Of a stretch of 64,000 bases of DNA, positions 22,601 to 34,214 are shown piece after piece (the stretch's first letter is position 1; every line of letters starts with the position of its first letter). Below the pieces are notes generated by a model. That model was not told the DNA's origin, searched no databases, and saw only the letters and a program-made list of their open reading frames with translations. Both the position numbers and the translations under genes were made by a program. Origin of the DNA: Hypomesus transpacificus. Lineage: Eukaryota; Chordata; Actinopteri; Osmeriformes; Osmeridae. The stretch is taken from assembly GCF_021917145.1 (NCBI RefSeq), contig NC_061077.1:12880123-12944122 (forward strand), written 5' to 3'.

Positions 22601-25600
22601 AATAAAGGGAGTGTGGACAGAGAACTAACTATGTGGGGGTGCCAATAATTACACACAGCATTTGTTTCAGTAAAATAATGACAAACATTTTAAGCTCCAT
22701 TAACGGTTAGACTTATACAATATTTGGAGCACCAAATCAAGCTGATGAATAACAATGACCCCGCCTTTTTTTGTTCTTGTTCACCTAGGGGCTGAATACT
22801 TCTTACGTTGACTGTATATGTGGTCTATGGAGTGGCATTTGCTTTTCTCGTCTTTTGCCGTGCAGTATTGTTTAGATATTTGTTTGCATGCTAAGCATAC
22901 ATACCAAGTGCTGAGGCCACGTGGCTCATTGGTTGTCGCCATGTACCCCCTTGGCCAACCACAAGCACTCCCTGAGTTTCAGTAGAGTTAGAAATGTCTA
23001 AGCATTTCTCCTTTACACAACATGGCAACTAAAAGGGCCAACTTTTCCCAGACCAACCAAGGTAGAGAAATTAAAACCCCCCCAAAAGCTGTGAAATACT
23101 TTATTTTATATTGCACAAGAAGTATTTGCCTTGATACTGAAAGAGTAATGAATGGTTGAAATGGATTTGTGTATGGAAGATGAACGACTCTTACCCCGGT
23201 TCTGTTACGCTGGACACTTCATCTGTCAACGGGGGAAGACAATTGGAACAGTTAGTCATTTTAGGATTGGGTTGCAAGTCGTGCAATATTTACTACATGT
23301 ACTTTTTCACAAGCGAAAGTGGTTCAAGTTTCTCACCAGACTTTTCACTGGCAGCAGGATCCTCTGGCTGGGACTCTTCAGTTTGAACTGGAGCTGAGAG
23401 GAATGACACCATTATCAATGTTTAGTTGGTGTGCGTACGGATATATCTACCTACTTCTGGAGAGTGCTTGGAAAAATATTCACATCTAGGAAAACATTCC
23501 ATTTGATTTCTTGTTTGGTACCTGCGTATGGATTTTCAGATACACAAGTAACAATGCGAGAGTCTGTACCTGGGGTGGTCTGGGTGTTCTCTGCCGGAGA
23601 TGGGGACCCTGGTGGAGCTGCTGGCTGGCTGGGAGGCTCCGTGGCTGGGGGAGAAGCCTGGACAGGCTGGGCCTCTGGAGGGTTAGGGGCGGCTGGGGAG
23701 GACGCGGCTGCAGGGGGGACTTCTGGAGGGTTGGGGGGCTTGGGGAGGGCAGCCGTGGGGGCGCAGAATGGAGGGGGACTTTGGATCGGAGGGGAACTAG
23801 GGGTACCTGGAGGGGGCGGGGCAGTAGTGGTGGGGCTGGTAAGAAGGGCCGGAGCTGGGGCTGGAGTCGGAGTGGGAGCAGGAGAGGGGAGAGGAGGGGG
23901 AACGGTGACTGTTGGAGCAGCCTGGGTCTGTGGGGTCGGGGCTTCTGTCTGGGTGACGGGGGCAGGAGGTGGAGGAGGGGAGGCCTGAGGGGGCCCTGCC
24001 CCAGCACTGAGGCCAGACGGGATGGGCACCTCTGGGGGTGGGGCAGGCCTTTCCTCTGGGCTGCGTGTGGGCTCGGGTGTGCCGGCCACAGGTGCGGCAG
24101 CCTGGACAGTATTACTCTTAACCGGGGCGACAGAGACCGGAGACATGGGGCTCTTGCGGATGCTTGCTGTGGCTCCGGGGCTGGAGCAGGGTGGAGGGGA
24201 GCCCAGGGGCTGCTGAAAGGGAACCGAGACTGTGGGAGAAGAGCTCGGACGGGGCGACGGACTCCCGACAGGGGCACTGGACTTCTGGGCGGAGGGGTCC
24301 AGTTTGGGAGTGCTAGGGCCTTGCTGCTGGGGAGGGGGGGACATGCCAAACGACACTTGGGATGGGGGGGAACCAGTGGCAGCTGTCTGGACCTGCCCTA
24401 CTAGTGTTCTGGCGGGCTGAGTGATGGCCACGCCGGCTGAGGAGGAGGGCTGGGTGGAGACCGTAACTGGGGCAGAGGTGAGCTGAATGGATGCCGTGGA
24501 CATCTGGACAGGCCCCGCCATGGAGACGGCCTGGGACACTGCAGGGGCGTTGGGGGCCACAGAGGCAGCCGGGACCTGGAGGATGGGGTTGATAAACATG
24601 GGGGTGGCGGCGGTGGTGGTGGTTAAGTGAGGGGGGCGAGGAGGGGCAGGGATGGTGGGGGGCTGCTGACGGACATCTTGGGGTCTCATGGGGTTCTTGT
24701 TGGGGACGGCCGCCATGGACGAGAGGGGGGCTGGAGATGGGGCCTTGTGGGAGGGGGAGGAGATGGAGGCCATGGGGCTGGAGGTGACGAAGACGGTAAT
24801 CTGGCCAGGGAGGGCGGGGGCAGCGGTGGCAGGAATCTGCAGGACCGCAGGGAGACTGGTCACCGGTTTTGTTGGACCGGGGTTAAGGGTCGGCTTCGAA
24901 GCGAGCGCAAGGTTGGGGTTTAGACCGGGGCTGACACTGGATGTGGGACTGCTGTGGCTGACTGCGGTAGCCGGGTTGGGACTTGAGCCGAGGGTCACAG
25001 AGGGACTGGAACTAGGAGTGGGGACTGGATTCTGGGACTGGAGACTGACACTAGGGCTAGAGTTGGGGTTAGGGTTCAGGTTTGAGTTAGTGTTGGGATT
25101 TAGACTGGCGTTAGCCAGGAAGCTTGAACTGCTGCCAGAGAAGTTGGGGCTGGATACGGAGGCAAGCTTGGCCTTCGAGTCTGGCTCATTCCCTGCAGGA
25201 GCTGAGCAAACAGGTGCTGCCAAGTCAGAGCTAGGCTGATAACCGCTGGGGAGATTCAGCGGTCTCTCTGGGCCTCCGGAAGGTTTAGGGCTCTCTGTTC
25301 CAGTGGCGTCCCCAGTCGGAGTACCCTGAGTGGGCCTTGGAGGCCCACCAGGGGTGCCTGCGATGTCCAGCAGCTGGTTTAGGGATGTGGGGGCATCTTT
25401 GAGGGAAGGAGAACCCGCCGACACGGGGTCCTGCTGAGGAGCTGCTGACAGGGTGAGGGGCCTCTCCACTGTTCCTGTCTGTTCCGGCCCCAATTTAGAC
25501 TCCTGGGGAGTAGGCCCACGAGGGCTGGCCAGCCTTGGAGCCGCCTGCTCCCTCGCAGGCGGGGGCTGTGCCACGCCCTGCCCTTCCCTGGGCGTTTCTG

Positions 25601-28600
25601 TGGGGTTCCCCTGGATGCCCTGGAAGGGGTTCTGATGCTGTTGGGCGTCCAGGCCCGGCCCGACCCCTGGGGGAGCGGAACCCGGGCTGGGAGGCACCGA
25701 GGTGGGGCTCAGCATCATGGGCTGTCCCTGGGGGTTGACCATCTGCTGCTGGTGGGGAGGAGAGGTCAGCGCCATCTTGGCCACCTTCTGCCTGCCTGGG
25801 CTGGGGGTGGCTTTGCGGCTGGAAGCCGGGCTGGACCTGCGGCTGTTGCTGGGACTGGCCCTCTTCGCCTGGCCTCCTCCTGGCTGCTTGTCCGGCTTCC
25901 CACCACCGCCCGCCGTGCCGCCTGTTGGAAAAGGCTGCTGGCCGTTGTTACCCCCACCGCTGCCGTTGTTGCCGGGCAGAGTTAAACTCGGAGGGGCCTG
26001 CCCTATGGCTTTCAGTGTGGTGGGGTTAAGGCCCTGCTGGTCGAAGCCCCTGCTTAGGTTGGGCTGGCGGGGGGGCAGTGGGATGTTGATCTTGGGAGGG
26101 AAGAGGCCAGCGATGGAGGCGTTCAGCCTCTCTGGGGACAGGTTGATCTCGGAGGGCTCGGTGCTGGGTGGACGGTTGGTGGGGGTGAGAGGGTGGTGGT
26201 AGGGCCTGGGGCTGGCCCGGTTTGGGGTTTTGGGCCTGGAGCTTTGGGAGGTGGTGGGGACGTTGGGAAAGTGGAGGCCAGGCATTGGGCCTCCTTGCTG
26301 GGGCTGAGGGGGTATCTGCTGCTGGGGGCTGGCTCCAGGGTTGTGGGGCATGGCGGAGGGGCCGGGGCCCGGCTTCATCATGTGGGCGTTGGGGCCCTGG
26401 TTCACCACCATCTGTGGGGCTCCGTTCCCAGCCTGCAGGGCCATCTCCGGCCCCCCCGGTCTATCCTGCATGGTGTGGGCTCCTCCAGGAGGCTCCTCGG
26501 ACCCCGGTCCCTGAGGACCCTGCCCTGCATCAGGGTGGGACATCCTCCTTGTTGCTCCAGCCAGCTGAAAGACACAACGCAAATCTACAGTTTCCTGACC
26601 CGCTAATCCAGAATGTAAACAAGTTTTGTAAAAAAGAAAATACATTAAAAACATAATCATAAATGTGTGAACTATTAGTTGGTTAAAAACTGATTACATT
26701 TCATTTTGACTCGGATCTGAGAAATATTTATATACACGTAAAAAAAAATATATATCTTCATCGACTACCTGGGGGTTGACCATGAGGGGCATCCCTCTGT
26801 TCTTATCAGGGGAGGGAGGGACTCCGTGGCCCTGCAGGTTGATCATGACGGGCATGTTTCCCTGCTGGGACACCGGCAGCCTCAGGCCCTCGGCGGGGGT
26901 GCCCATCCCCCTGGGGGGGTGCTGCCCTCCTGGCGGGAGGGGCATGCGGCTCTTGGCCTGCTCCTGCTGCATCTTCATCATCATCATCATCTGCTGCAGG
27001 AAAAGAAGACATCGGGTGGGTGCCGGTTAGCATCAGTCTAGTGTTAGGAGACCGTGGTCAGATCCCAAGTGCCTTGGGAGAAACTCTACAGACGCCTTCA
27101 ACCACGTGAGAGCAAGATGCTTCCGGAAGCCTTGAGAGCAACATCCCTGTCAGGTGGACTGCCTTGACATTACCTGCTGTTGTTGCTGCTGCTGCTGCTG
27201 TTGATGGTGTGGTTGCTGTGGTTGCTGGGGCTGTTGTTGTTGTTGTAACTGGTGAGGGTGCATCTGAGGCTGGCCTTGAGGTTGTGCCTGAGGCCCTGCT
27301 GCCCCCTGCTGGCCTGGAGGACCCTGCAGCCCCTGCATCTGCATCTGCTGCTGCTGCATCTGCAGCTGTTGTTGTTGTTGAATTTGCTGTTGTTGGATTT
27401 GTTGCTGCTGCTGCATCTGCTGCATCTGCTGTTGCTGCATGTGCTGCATTTGTTGTTGTTGTTGCTGATGCTGTTGTTGCATAAACTGCATGGGTACCTG
27501 CTGCAGAACTCTCTGGTCACCTGGCTGGCCTGGAAACCCTAAAAACAAGCGAGATGAAGAGGATATTAGACAGACATTATGACTCATCAGCTATAAATCT
27601 GTCGGTTTTTGAGAACCAACCAATTATCAAACAACCCTCATTTGAGTCAACGCTCGTTCATTCCTAAAGGACAACATGGATTACCGGAGGGCCTGTTGGG
27701 GAAGTCGTTGAGTTTGGGGCCCGGGGCTTCCATGCCCACCCCCTGCTCCCCACTGAGGCCTGGCAGCTCAGAGTCTTCCAGGCCTGACGGCCCATCCAGA
27801 CCCCTGAGGAACACAGAACAGCTGCCTCAGTCTCCACACTACGCACACTAGCAATGACAGCTTCCTTTATACATCCGTCCTTCCATGAGGGAATCATGAA
27901 GAATAATCATAAAAATAAATAACAACAACAATATTAATAATTATTCAAGGATAGACAGAAGGTTCATGTCATTTTCAGCAAACAATTCATATGAGATGAG
28001 TGATATTACAAAAGGCAAACCAGGGTCGAGTCAGTTGTCGAAATGAATAGTACGAATAGTTAACAGCCATGATGACGTCACCCTTCTTGGTCAAAGTATT
28101 TCACCTAAATGTAACCTGCGACATGCAAAGTAAAAAGGCCTTACCCAAGCCCCTCCACAGCCTGCTGGCCCTCCCCAACTTTGGGCTTCTTCTTCCGTGG
28201 TGGCTTCTTCTTCTTGGGTTTGGCCTGGTTGGGCCCCCCTGCCCCCTGCTTCCCACCAGGGCCAAACTGGCTGGCTGAGATATCGCTCTGAAGCAGATTG
28301 ACCAGCAGCGGACTGGTCAGCGTCACGTCCTTGTTGACAGGGAACCCTCCGGGCTGACCGCACGCTCCCATGGGCATCTGACCCGCAAACTGGGGGTTGA
28401 AGTTCATGCCGTGCCCCGGAAAGTGCCCGTTGCCCACCTGCATGTGCTGGGGCCCTCCCATCATGCCTTGCTGCTGCTGTGCCTGCATGTCTGGCAGCAT
28501 CTGCTGGACCCCCATGTCTCCTGTACCACCGGTAGGATCCCCCAGCGGGTGAGGGTGCTGTTGGGCGGCTTGCTGCTGCTGCAGCATGGCCTGCTGCTGC

Positions 28601-28768
28601 TGCTGCTGTTTTTGTTGTTGCTGAAGCTGCTGTTGCTGCTGCAACTGTTGCTGAACCAGAGGGTGCCCGCTCGGGAGTCTCATCTGTTGGCCATGCATGC
28701 CCATGGCTTGGTTCGGGTTAGCGCTGATAGGAACTTGCTGTGGCTGTTGCTGTGTCATCTGTTGTTGA

Positions 28769-28800
<32 letters not shown>

Positions 28801-31800
28801 TTGTTGCTGTAGCTGATGCTGTTGCTGCAACTGTTGCTGTTGCATCTGAGCCATTTGCTGCTGCTGCTGCGGGGTCATCTGCTGCTGACCTACCTGGGCC
28901 TGGAACTGGGCCAGGTTAGCCGGTACGTTGGGAGAGGGACCCCGCATCATCTGCCCTGGCATCACCCCCGCCGGAGCCTTCCCCCCAAACGCCTGCTTGT
29001 TTCCTTGCATCTGATTCGCCACCATTTGCTCCATCATGGAGTTCTGTTGTTGTTGTTGTTGCTGCTGCTGCAGGAGCATAGCCTGGTGCCCCTGGCCTCC
29101 AACCATCTGACCCTGCCCATGCATCACCCCCTGGCCCTGCTGGGACATCATCTGCTTAGGTGGGGTCATCCCTCCTCTCTGCCCGGGGTTGAGGGGCCTG
29201 GAGAGGACAGTCTGACCCTGGCCCTGACCCATCTGGCTGGGGGAGGAGGACACGGGCTGGGCCTGGTGCTGGAGGCCCATCATCTGGGTCTGGAGGCCAG
29301 GCTGAGGCTGGCCCATGCTTGGGCCAGAAGTGGTGCCTGGGGGCTGGCCTGCCATACCGCTATGAAGGCCCATAACATTGGGCTGGGCGTGGGAGGAGCC
29401 CTGCATGGTGTTGGGAGTGGATACGGAAGGTGGAGCTCCTGAGAGAGAAGACAAAATTAGACTTTCCTTGTCTGAGAAAAACATTTGTCCAGAACAATCT
29501 GCACTGTGTTCGAACATCATTAATATATAAGAACTAAAAGGGTGTGCCCCCACGGGTGTGGTTCTATTTCCATTGCTCCAAAAAAAGTTATACAAAAAAA
29601 CAAATGTTGGTGATTTGACAAGTCAATGTTAAAAGCCAGTTTGCCTACCTGTGTGGGTCATAGCTTGGCTGCTCTGGAGCTGCTGATTGGCTCCGCCACC
29701 AGGGGTGCCTGGAGCACTGGTGGTTACCTGACCTTGGACGAAGTTCTGGTTCCCTGGCATGTTGGGGAAGCCCATCGGAGGACGCTTAGGCATTCCTGAC
29801 ATTGAAACGGAAGACATTAACTGCACAGTCCTAACAAATCGTCTCAAGAGTATAAAGGGAATGTGTAAGAAAATAGACAGGTTATTTCCAACCTTTCCAT
29901 TTTGGATTTTCTTTGTGCCTACCTCCCATTCCTCCTTGATGAACTTGAGGCCCTGCTTGTCCATGCTGGGGTATTCCCATGAACCCTTGTTGCATGTTAC
30001 CCTGCTGGCCGAGGACTGCCCTGCCTGGTGACCCCACCCCTTGTGGGAATCCCTGTGGGGTTGTCGGTCTTGCCCCCATCATGGGCGGAGTCCCTGGCGA
30101 ACCTTGCTGGAATGGGGATGGGGAAGAACCGGGGGACTTGGCAGTGAGATTGCCCTGTGGCCCAGTGGAGGATGGCATGGGTGGAGGAGGTCTAGGGAGC
30201 CCTACTACTCCAGGCCCAGGCTGGGGGCCTTTGGGCTGGGGAGCAGCAAACTGCCCCACCCCTGGCTGCTGCTGCAACTGACCCTGTCCCATGGAGTTGA
30301 ACACCTGGCCAGCTTGCTGACTACCAAACGGGTATGGGGGTGGAGGGTGGCTTGGGGTCTGAACCGAGGCAAGAGTGGGAGGCCGGGGCCCCATCTGGGC
30401 CTGGGGTGGGGCTTTCCTCCAGGCCGGGCCTCCCTGGGCAGCAGGGTTCCAGCCCGGAGGAACGGGGATCTGGCCAGAGGGGTTGAACGGAGGCCTGGGG
30501 CCCAGCTGGGCCTGCTGCTGCTGGAGCTGGAGCTGCTGGAGGGCGGCAGGGTTGAGCTGTCTCCCGGCCTGCAGGGCCTGCATGTGGTGGGCCGCCTGGG
30601 GAGGCATGGGGCCAGGGCCGTGGGGGCCAGCCTGGGGGTGCTGGAGCTGCTGCTGGACAGACATGCCGGGGAGCATTGGGTCCATTGCATCTGTGGGCAG
30701 AGGATGAAGAGTTTCACCTTGTCATATTCCTGTAAACTCACAGGATAGTCACACATCAAAACAGTTTGGGGGAAATTCCCAACTGACAACCACGCCTGAA
30801 CCGAAGTAATCTCAGGGACACATCTGACACTTCTAAGATTTTACGAAACACATAAAAACACTCCACAGAACGAGTACTATTGGAAGTGCTCCAGCTTGCT
30901 GGATGATACGATGAGTGGTTTTCCTTACCGGACTGTGATGGGGGTCTGGGGGCTCTGGGGTGCATCTGCCCACTGCTGCCTGGGACCATCACCTGGCCAG
31001 CCATGCTAGGACCAGGGGGAACCATGGACCCTGGAGGGTTAGCCATCCTCATACCTCCTGAGGGGAGGAAAACATGGATGACTCAGGGTTGTTACTCAAG
31101 ATCAAGAGATCTTCACGTGACATTGAAATACTTCCAATATGTTGTTTTCAGTGCCATAGCTGTTTTACAACAGAAAACAAGAAGTCAGTGAAACAGGAGA
31201 ACTGGCTCCATTGCAAAATTAAGGGGCTTCTCTTGATGAGAAAAAAAAACAACAACAAAAAACAGTCCAGCTTGTTCACTTCCTTAGCGTGATCATTCGT
31301 TGTGTCAAAGGTTCACTATGAATGGTTCCGACACTAGATAAACATATTTCAAATACACTCAAATCAGTCGTACCTGGACCCGGCTGACCTGGAAAGCCCA
31401 CATCCATCCTCATCTGGCCAGCTGCTCCCATCGGCCCGTTCACCCTGACCTCCTGACCCCTGTTCTGCCCCATGGCTACGTTGATGGCTCCTTCCCCTTC
31501 ACACAAACCAACATTGCCAAAAATTACAACAAATCAGCCAACGCTAACCTTTTGAAAAAGCTTTCAACAAAATGATGGGGGGGGGGGGGGGGAGACATGC
31601 TAACGTCTTGCTCCCTAACTTTACAGATTCCCACACTGCTGATGTCAAGGGACTGTGTTTCTACCTTCTATCTGCACAGAGAGGATCCCCAGGTCTCTGA
31701 GCTGCTGCTGATTGTTCTGGGCCAGCAGCCTGAGGCGCTCCGCTGCGTCCCGGGGAATGTTGAAGGTGACCCGCACACTGTTCCATGGCTCCACATGCTG

Positions 31801-32229
31801 GGGCTGTATCGCAGAGTCTGAAGGACAGCAGAGATAAGAGTTAGCGAGGCGGAGGGGTGGAGATGGTTTTCCAAACCAACAAAAACCACAGAGGAATTGA
31901 ACTCTAATAAAATATCACTGTCCCACAGTGTCCTTACCCAATTCAAGAATGCTTGGTATTCCGTTCAAAACCCTGTCAAGTTTTTCAGGGAAGTCTTCAT
32001 CCTCCATATTGCCTTGAAAAGCAACAAATATTGTAAAATCTCCAACTCCTCCTTCCCTCACGTCTCTCTCTCCCCGTGACCAGTGCAAAGCGTTGTCGTC
32101 ATGAAGACCATCAGAGTCCTCTCCGGCATCATCTCCCACCCCTGAATCCCGGTCGGAGTCAGGATAGGGATCAGCTGCTTGGAATTCTGTCCCTTGGGGA
32201 ACAGAGGGTGGGCTGTGTTGGTGTGCCAT
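19693..32229 (-). CDS. ncoa6: Nuclear receptor coactivator 6, complete, 16 coding exons, 2305 aa
   Basis: NCOA6 (ASC-2/TRBP/RAP250) is a nuclear coactivator in the KMT2C/KMT2D H3K4 methyltransferase complex. Coding exons: 32229-31938, 31817-31665, 31496-31374, 31057-30929, 30690-29923, 29795-29649, 29438-28145, 27803-27685, 27538-27174, 26993-26769, 26564-23570, 23393-23337, 23222-23195, 21976-21935, 21682-21549, 19739-19693. The sum is 6918 bases, divisible by three, with matching phases. Conserved blocks: TIFVAFQGN, VEPWNSVRVTFNIPR, EGEGAIN, TLTSPLLVNLLQSDIS, SRPKTPNRASPRPY, SLSPERLNASIAGLFPPKIN and the basic end TQAKRRKSK. The middle is Gln- and Pro-rich. The human protein is 2063 aa. The start used, MAHQHSPP, has a good Kozak context (AAGGATGG); see the findings for possible upstream starts. 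Confidence 0.95.
20017..20100 (+). repeat. 28-bp tandem repeat, 3 perfect copies
   Basis: The unit begins ATTGTTCATATGGAG and ends ACCTAGTAGATCT. Three identical copies lie head to tail in the last ncoa6 intron. Perfect identity points to recent expansion. Confidence 0.97.
20300..20900. repeat. Possible dispersed repeat in the last ncoa6 intron
   Basis: A 180-codon open frame (20107-20649, plus) and unusually G-rich patch near 20537-20546 in otherwise AT-rich intron. There is no protein homology I recognise and no exon signals in the sense of ncoa6. It looks like a repeat insertion, but no termini are visible. Confidence 0.3.
22121..22816 (+). mobile_element. Decayed Tc1/mariner-type element in an ncoa6 intron
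   Basis: Ends are inverted: TATGCAGTCAAC on the left and GTTGACTGTATA on the right, next to TA. Inside, on the plus strand, about 22414-22465 translates to WPPQSPDINGIENLYG. This is the DDE-region signature WPPQSPDLNPIENLW of Tc1-like transposases. The downstream GGGTGCCAATAATT block is also usual in these elements. The rest of the transposase is broken by stops and deletions, so the copy is dead. Confidence 0.75.
23195..23222 (-). other. ncoa6: ncoa6 28-bp micro-exon
   Basis: Flanked by TTGACAG and GTAAGAG. It encodes DEVSSVTEPG across the two junctions and is needed to keep the frame between SEKS (exon 12) and WAKKRKTPVN (exon 14). At 28 bases it is too short to be found by ordinary ORF calling. 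Confidence 0.85.
23570..26564 (-). other. ncoa6: ncoa6 2995-bp exon 11 with second LXXLL box
   Basis: The largest exon, as in mammals. It holds the highly conserved SRPKTPNRASPRPY and RLNASIAGLFPPKIN blocks and the second LXXLL, LNQLL in APTSLNQLLDIAG, at about residue 1600. The 3' half is low-complexity Ser/Pro/Ala/Val-rich and diverges from mammals. Open reading past 23570 (VTCVSENPY...) is intronic read-through: the donor CCCCAG|GTACAG joins in frame to APVQTEESQPED. Confidence 0.93.
27174..27538 (-). other. ncoa6: ncoa6 exon 9, Gln-rich
   Basis: Almost entirely Gln codons (mixed CAG and CAA) with Met and His interruptions, beginning GFPGQPGDQ. Mixed codons mean the tract is not a pure trinucleotide repeat, though local slippage and length variation are likely. 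Confidence 0.92.
28145..29438 (-). other. ncoa6: ncoa6 exon 7: poly-Gln region and first LXXLL box
   Basis: Encodes a Gln/Met/Pro-rich segment with several runs of CAG/CAA, then at about residues 912-916 the nuclear-receptor box LVNLL within SPLLVNLLQSDIS, matching the main LXXLL of mammalian NCOA6. A Lys/Arg-rich stretch (PKKKKPPRKKKPK) follows and could act as a nuclear localisation signal. Confidence 0.93.
31574..31592 (+). repeat. Poly-G run in an ncoa6 intron
   Basis: Uninterrupted G run of about 18 bases between ncoa6 exons 2 and 3. Confidence 0.9.
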
Positions 32230-32807
32230 CCTTCCCCCTCTCAGTAAGAGTGGTGTGGCATACACTGGAACCGTTTATTCTGTACAAACAAAGGAGAAAC
32301 ATGAATTTGTGTAATGCCATTTCAGTACACTTCAATTCTTGAAACATGCGTTTGTTCAGGAGGCTGCGCTGTATGCACAAACACACACACACACACACAC
32401 ACACACAACACTTTCTTGTGGTTTCTAGTTGAGCGATAGAATACTATTCACTGCGCAATTAATGTAGTCTAGCTACCTCGAAAGGCTTGGTTAACATGGC
32501 TAATTGACTGATGACAAACGATTTTCAGAACAGAACAAAACAGAAAGGAAGCTCTTGCAACTGCTTAAGGGTCATTTAAACTAACAAGAAACTTCCATTT
32601 CTGCATTCGAATGCTTTCAAATAAAATATATTGCTTATTTTAATGTGAACAGTCATTGTGCCAGCCTGGTGTAAACGACAAGGCCTTGACTTTCCGCAAG
32701 CTAAAAAACCTGTTCTAGCCAACTAGCTTGGCAGCTACTGTGGTATAAAAAATACAAATAAATGACCAGCCAGCGTTATGCAGACGGCCGGGAGTCTAAT
32801 AGCTTAC

Positions 32808-33495
32808 CTATGCGACATTGTCCAACCCAGGTTAGCTTGCTAGCTTGTCAGGTTCTGTAGGACGTTACTCAGCTAGTTCAACTAGTAGTTGGCGTTGTTA
32901 GCCTAGCGCGCTACGAAGCTAACCAACTCAACCTCCTTGACTGAGCTCGTCTGACACTTGAAAAGGTTGAGCATGTGTTCACCATGTTGTATTTTCCCCA
33001 CTACAGTAAATTTACACAAAGGGTGCATGTATTTTGGCTTGTTATGGTCAATTCTTCCTATTTGATACCGGTGTACGGTAGAGAACTTGTGTGCAGCTAC
33101 CTACAGTAGAGCTAGCTGAACCCAAAGCAAATACTAGTGCTAGCCATTTACTGGACTCGCAAACCAGCTATGCGGTCCCTGTCAAATTGAGCAGCTTGCC
33201 GTTTTTAGGGTATGTAAAGCTTTTTTTGTTGTTGATCAACATAGCAAGATCCATAAGGTTAGTTAGCTACAGAATAATCCCATTCATAGTTGACCAATAG
33301 CTATGTTAGCCACGACACTGATATCACTGCAATACACCAGGGCCTCCTCCACATTTGACGTAGTTACCTCTTGCTAGCTAGCAGTAAACACTTGAATAGA
33401 TGCCCAGTTATCAAACAAGAAAACAGAGCTAGATGCTCTGAGTCTATCTGACCAAGACAATAAATTATGTAGAACATCTTACCAGATAAATCCAT
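32808..33495 (-). promoter_or_regulatory. ncoa6: ncoa6 5' region with two candidate first exons
   Basis: Two strong minus-strand donors lie upstream of the first mapped coding exon: CATAG|GTAAGC (exon edge 32808) and TATCTG|GTAAGA (exon edge 33483). Possible acceptors for the next exon lie at about 32237-32241. The interval is unique-looking, without a TATA box in a clear position. The first exons and promoter are therefore probably here. Exact starts are not visible. Confidence 0.5.
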
Positions 33496-34153
33496 TAGGA
33501 TGTAGCAGTAGCAGTGGAACTATGAACATCTGCTGACAATACATGAACCGGGCACAGCCGTAGCAACCGATGCAGGGGGAGGGTTTCCAAGAGCTCTTCC
33601 CTCTGTCGGTTTTCTTTGGTATTCTCAAAGACTCCATTTATGTATTTACATTGGACTTGTTTGTGAATATCAATCTAGTCTGAAAACCAGACCGTTTAAC
33701 ACCACCGCACATAGACTGTTAATTTCAGCTGTAATTTTGTTCTTGCTAAAGTACGGTAAAGCGTAGAAATGGGGGGAGGACTCAACGTATTAAAGTTACA
33801 GCGAACTCAATACCAAAACAAATCCATAGGTAGGCGATGGGTCGAGGCAGGTGGACAGTTTATTATAGCCTCATGGTACAGTACAATACAATGCGTTTCA
33901 CTATGGCCCTTGTTTTACTAGTCTACATAAACCGAGAGGACAGCATTGTTTCTGTTCCCTATCCCATTTAGCCTAATCCCAATACAAAAACATTTGATTT
34001 TGATGTATTACCAATCCCCAAACATGTCACAATGCAATAATTAATGACATTGCCTATCAAGTAATTAGACTTGGATTGTGAAAACATGCAGACTTCCATG
34101 TAGGCCTACACCCTGTTAACTTCTGGTTATGATGAAGACCGATCCTAGAGACT

Positions 34154-34155
<2 letters not shown>

Positions 34156-34186
<31 letters not shown>

Positions 34187-34198
34187 GGGGGGGGGGGG
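34156..34198. repeat. GT microsatellite followed by G run
   Basis: (GT)n of about 27 bases followed by about 15 G. Confidence 0.93.
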
Positions 34199-34214
34199 TT
34201 GCCATTTGGCTGTC

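Noticed and set aside
23451..23569. Extension of the large ncoa6 frame past 23570
   Set aside because: Read-through beyond a donor (CCCCAG|GTACAG); joining to the 23337-23393 exon gives the conserved continuation instead.
28411..29442. Plus-strand Leu-rich frames of 133 and 208 codons
   Set aside because: Antisense shadows of the Gln-rich ncoa6 exon 7.
32171..32280. Coding extension upstream of ncoa6 MAHQ into YATPLLLRGG
   Set aside because: Open only by chance. The region has a plausible acceptor at GAG/GAGAG and a good Kozak start at 32229.
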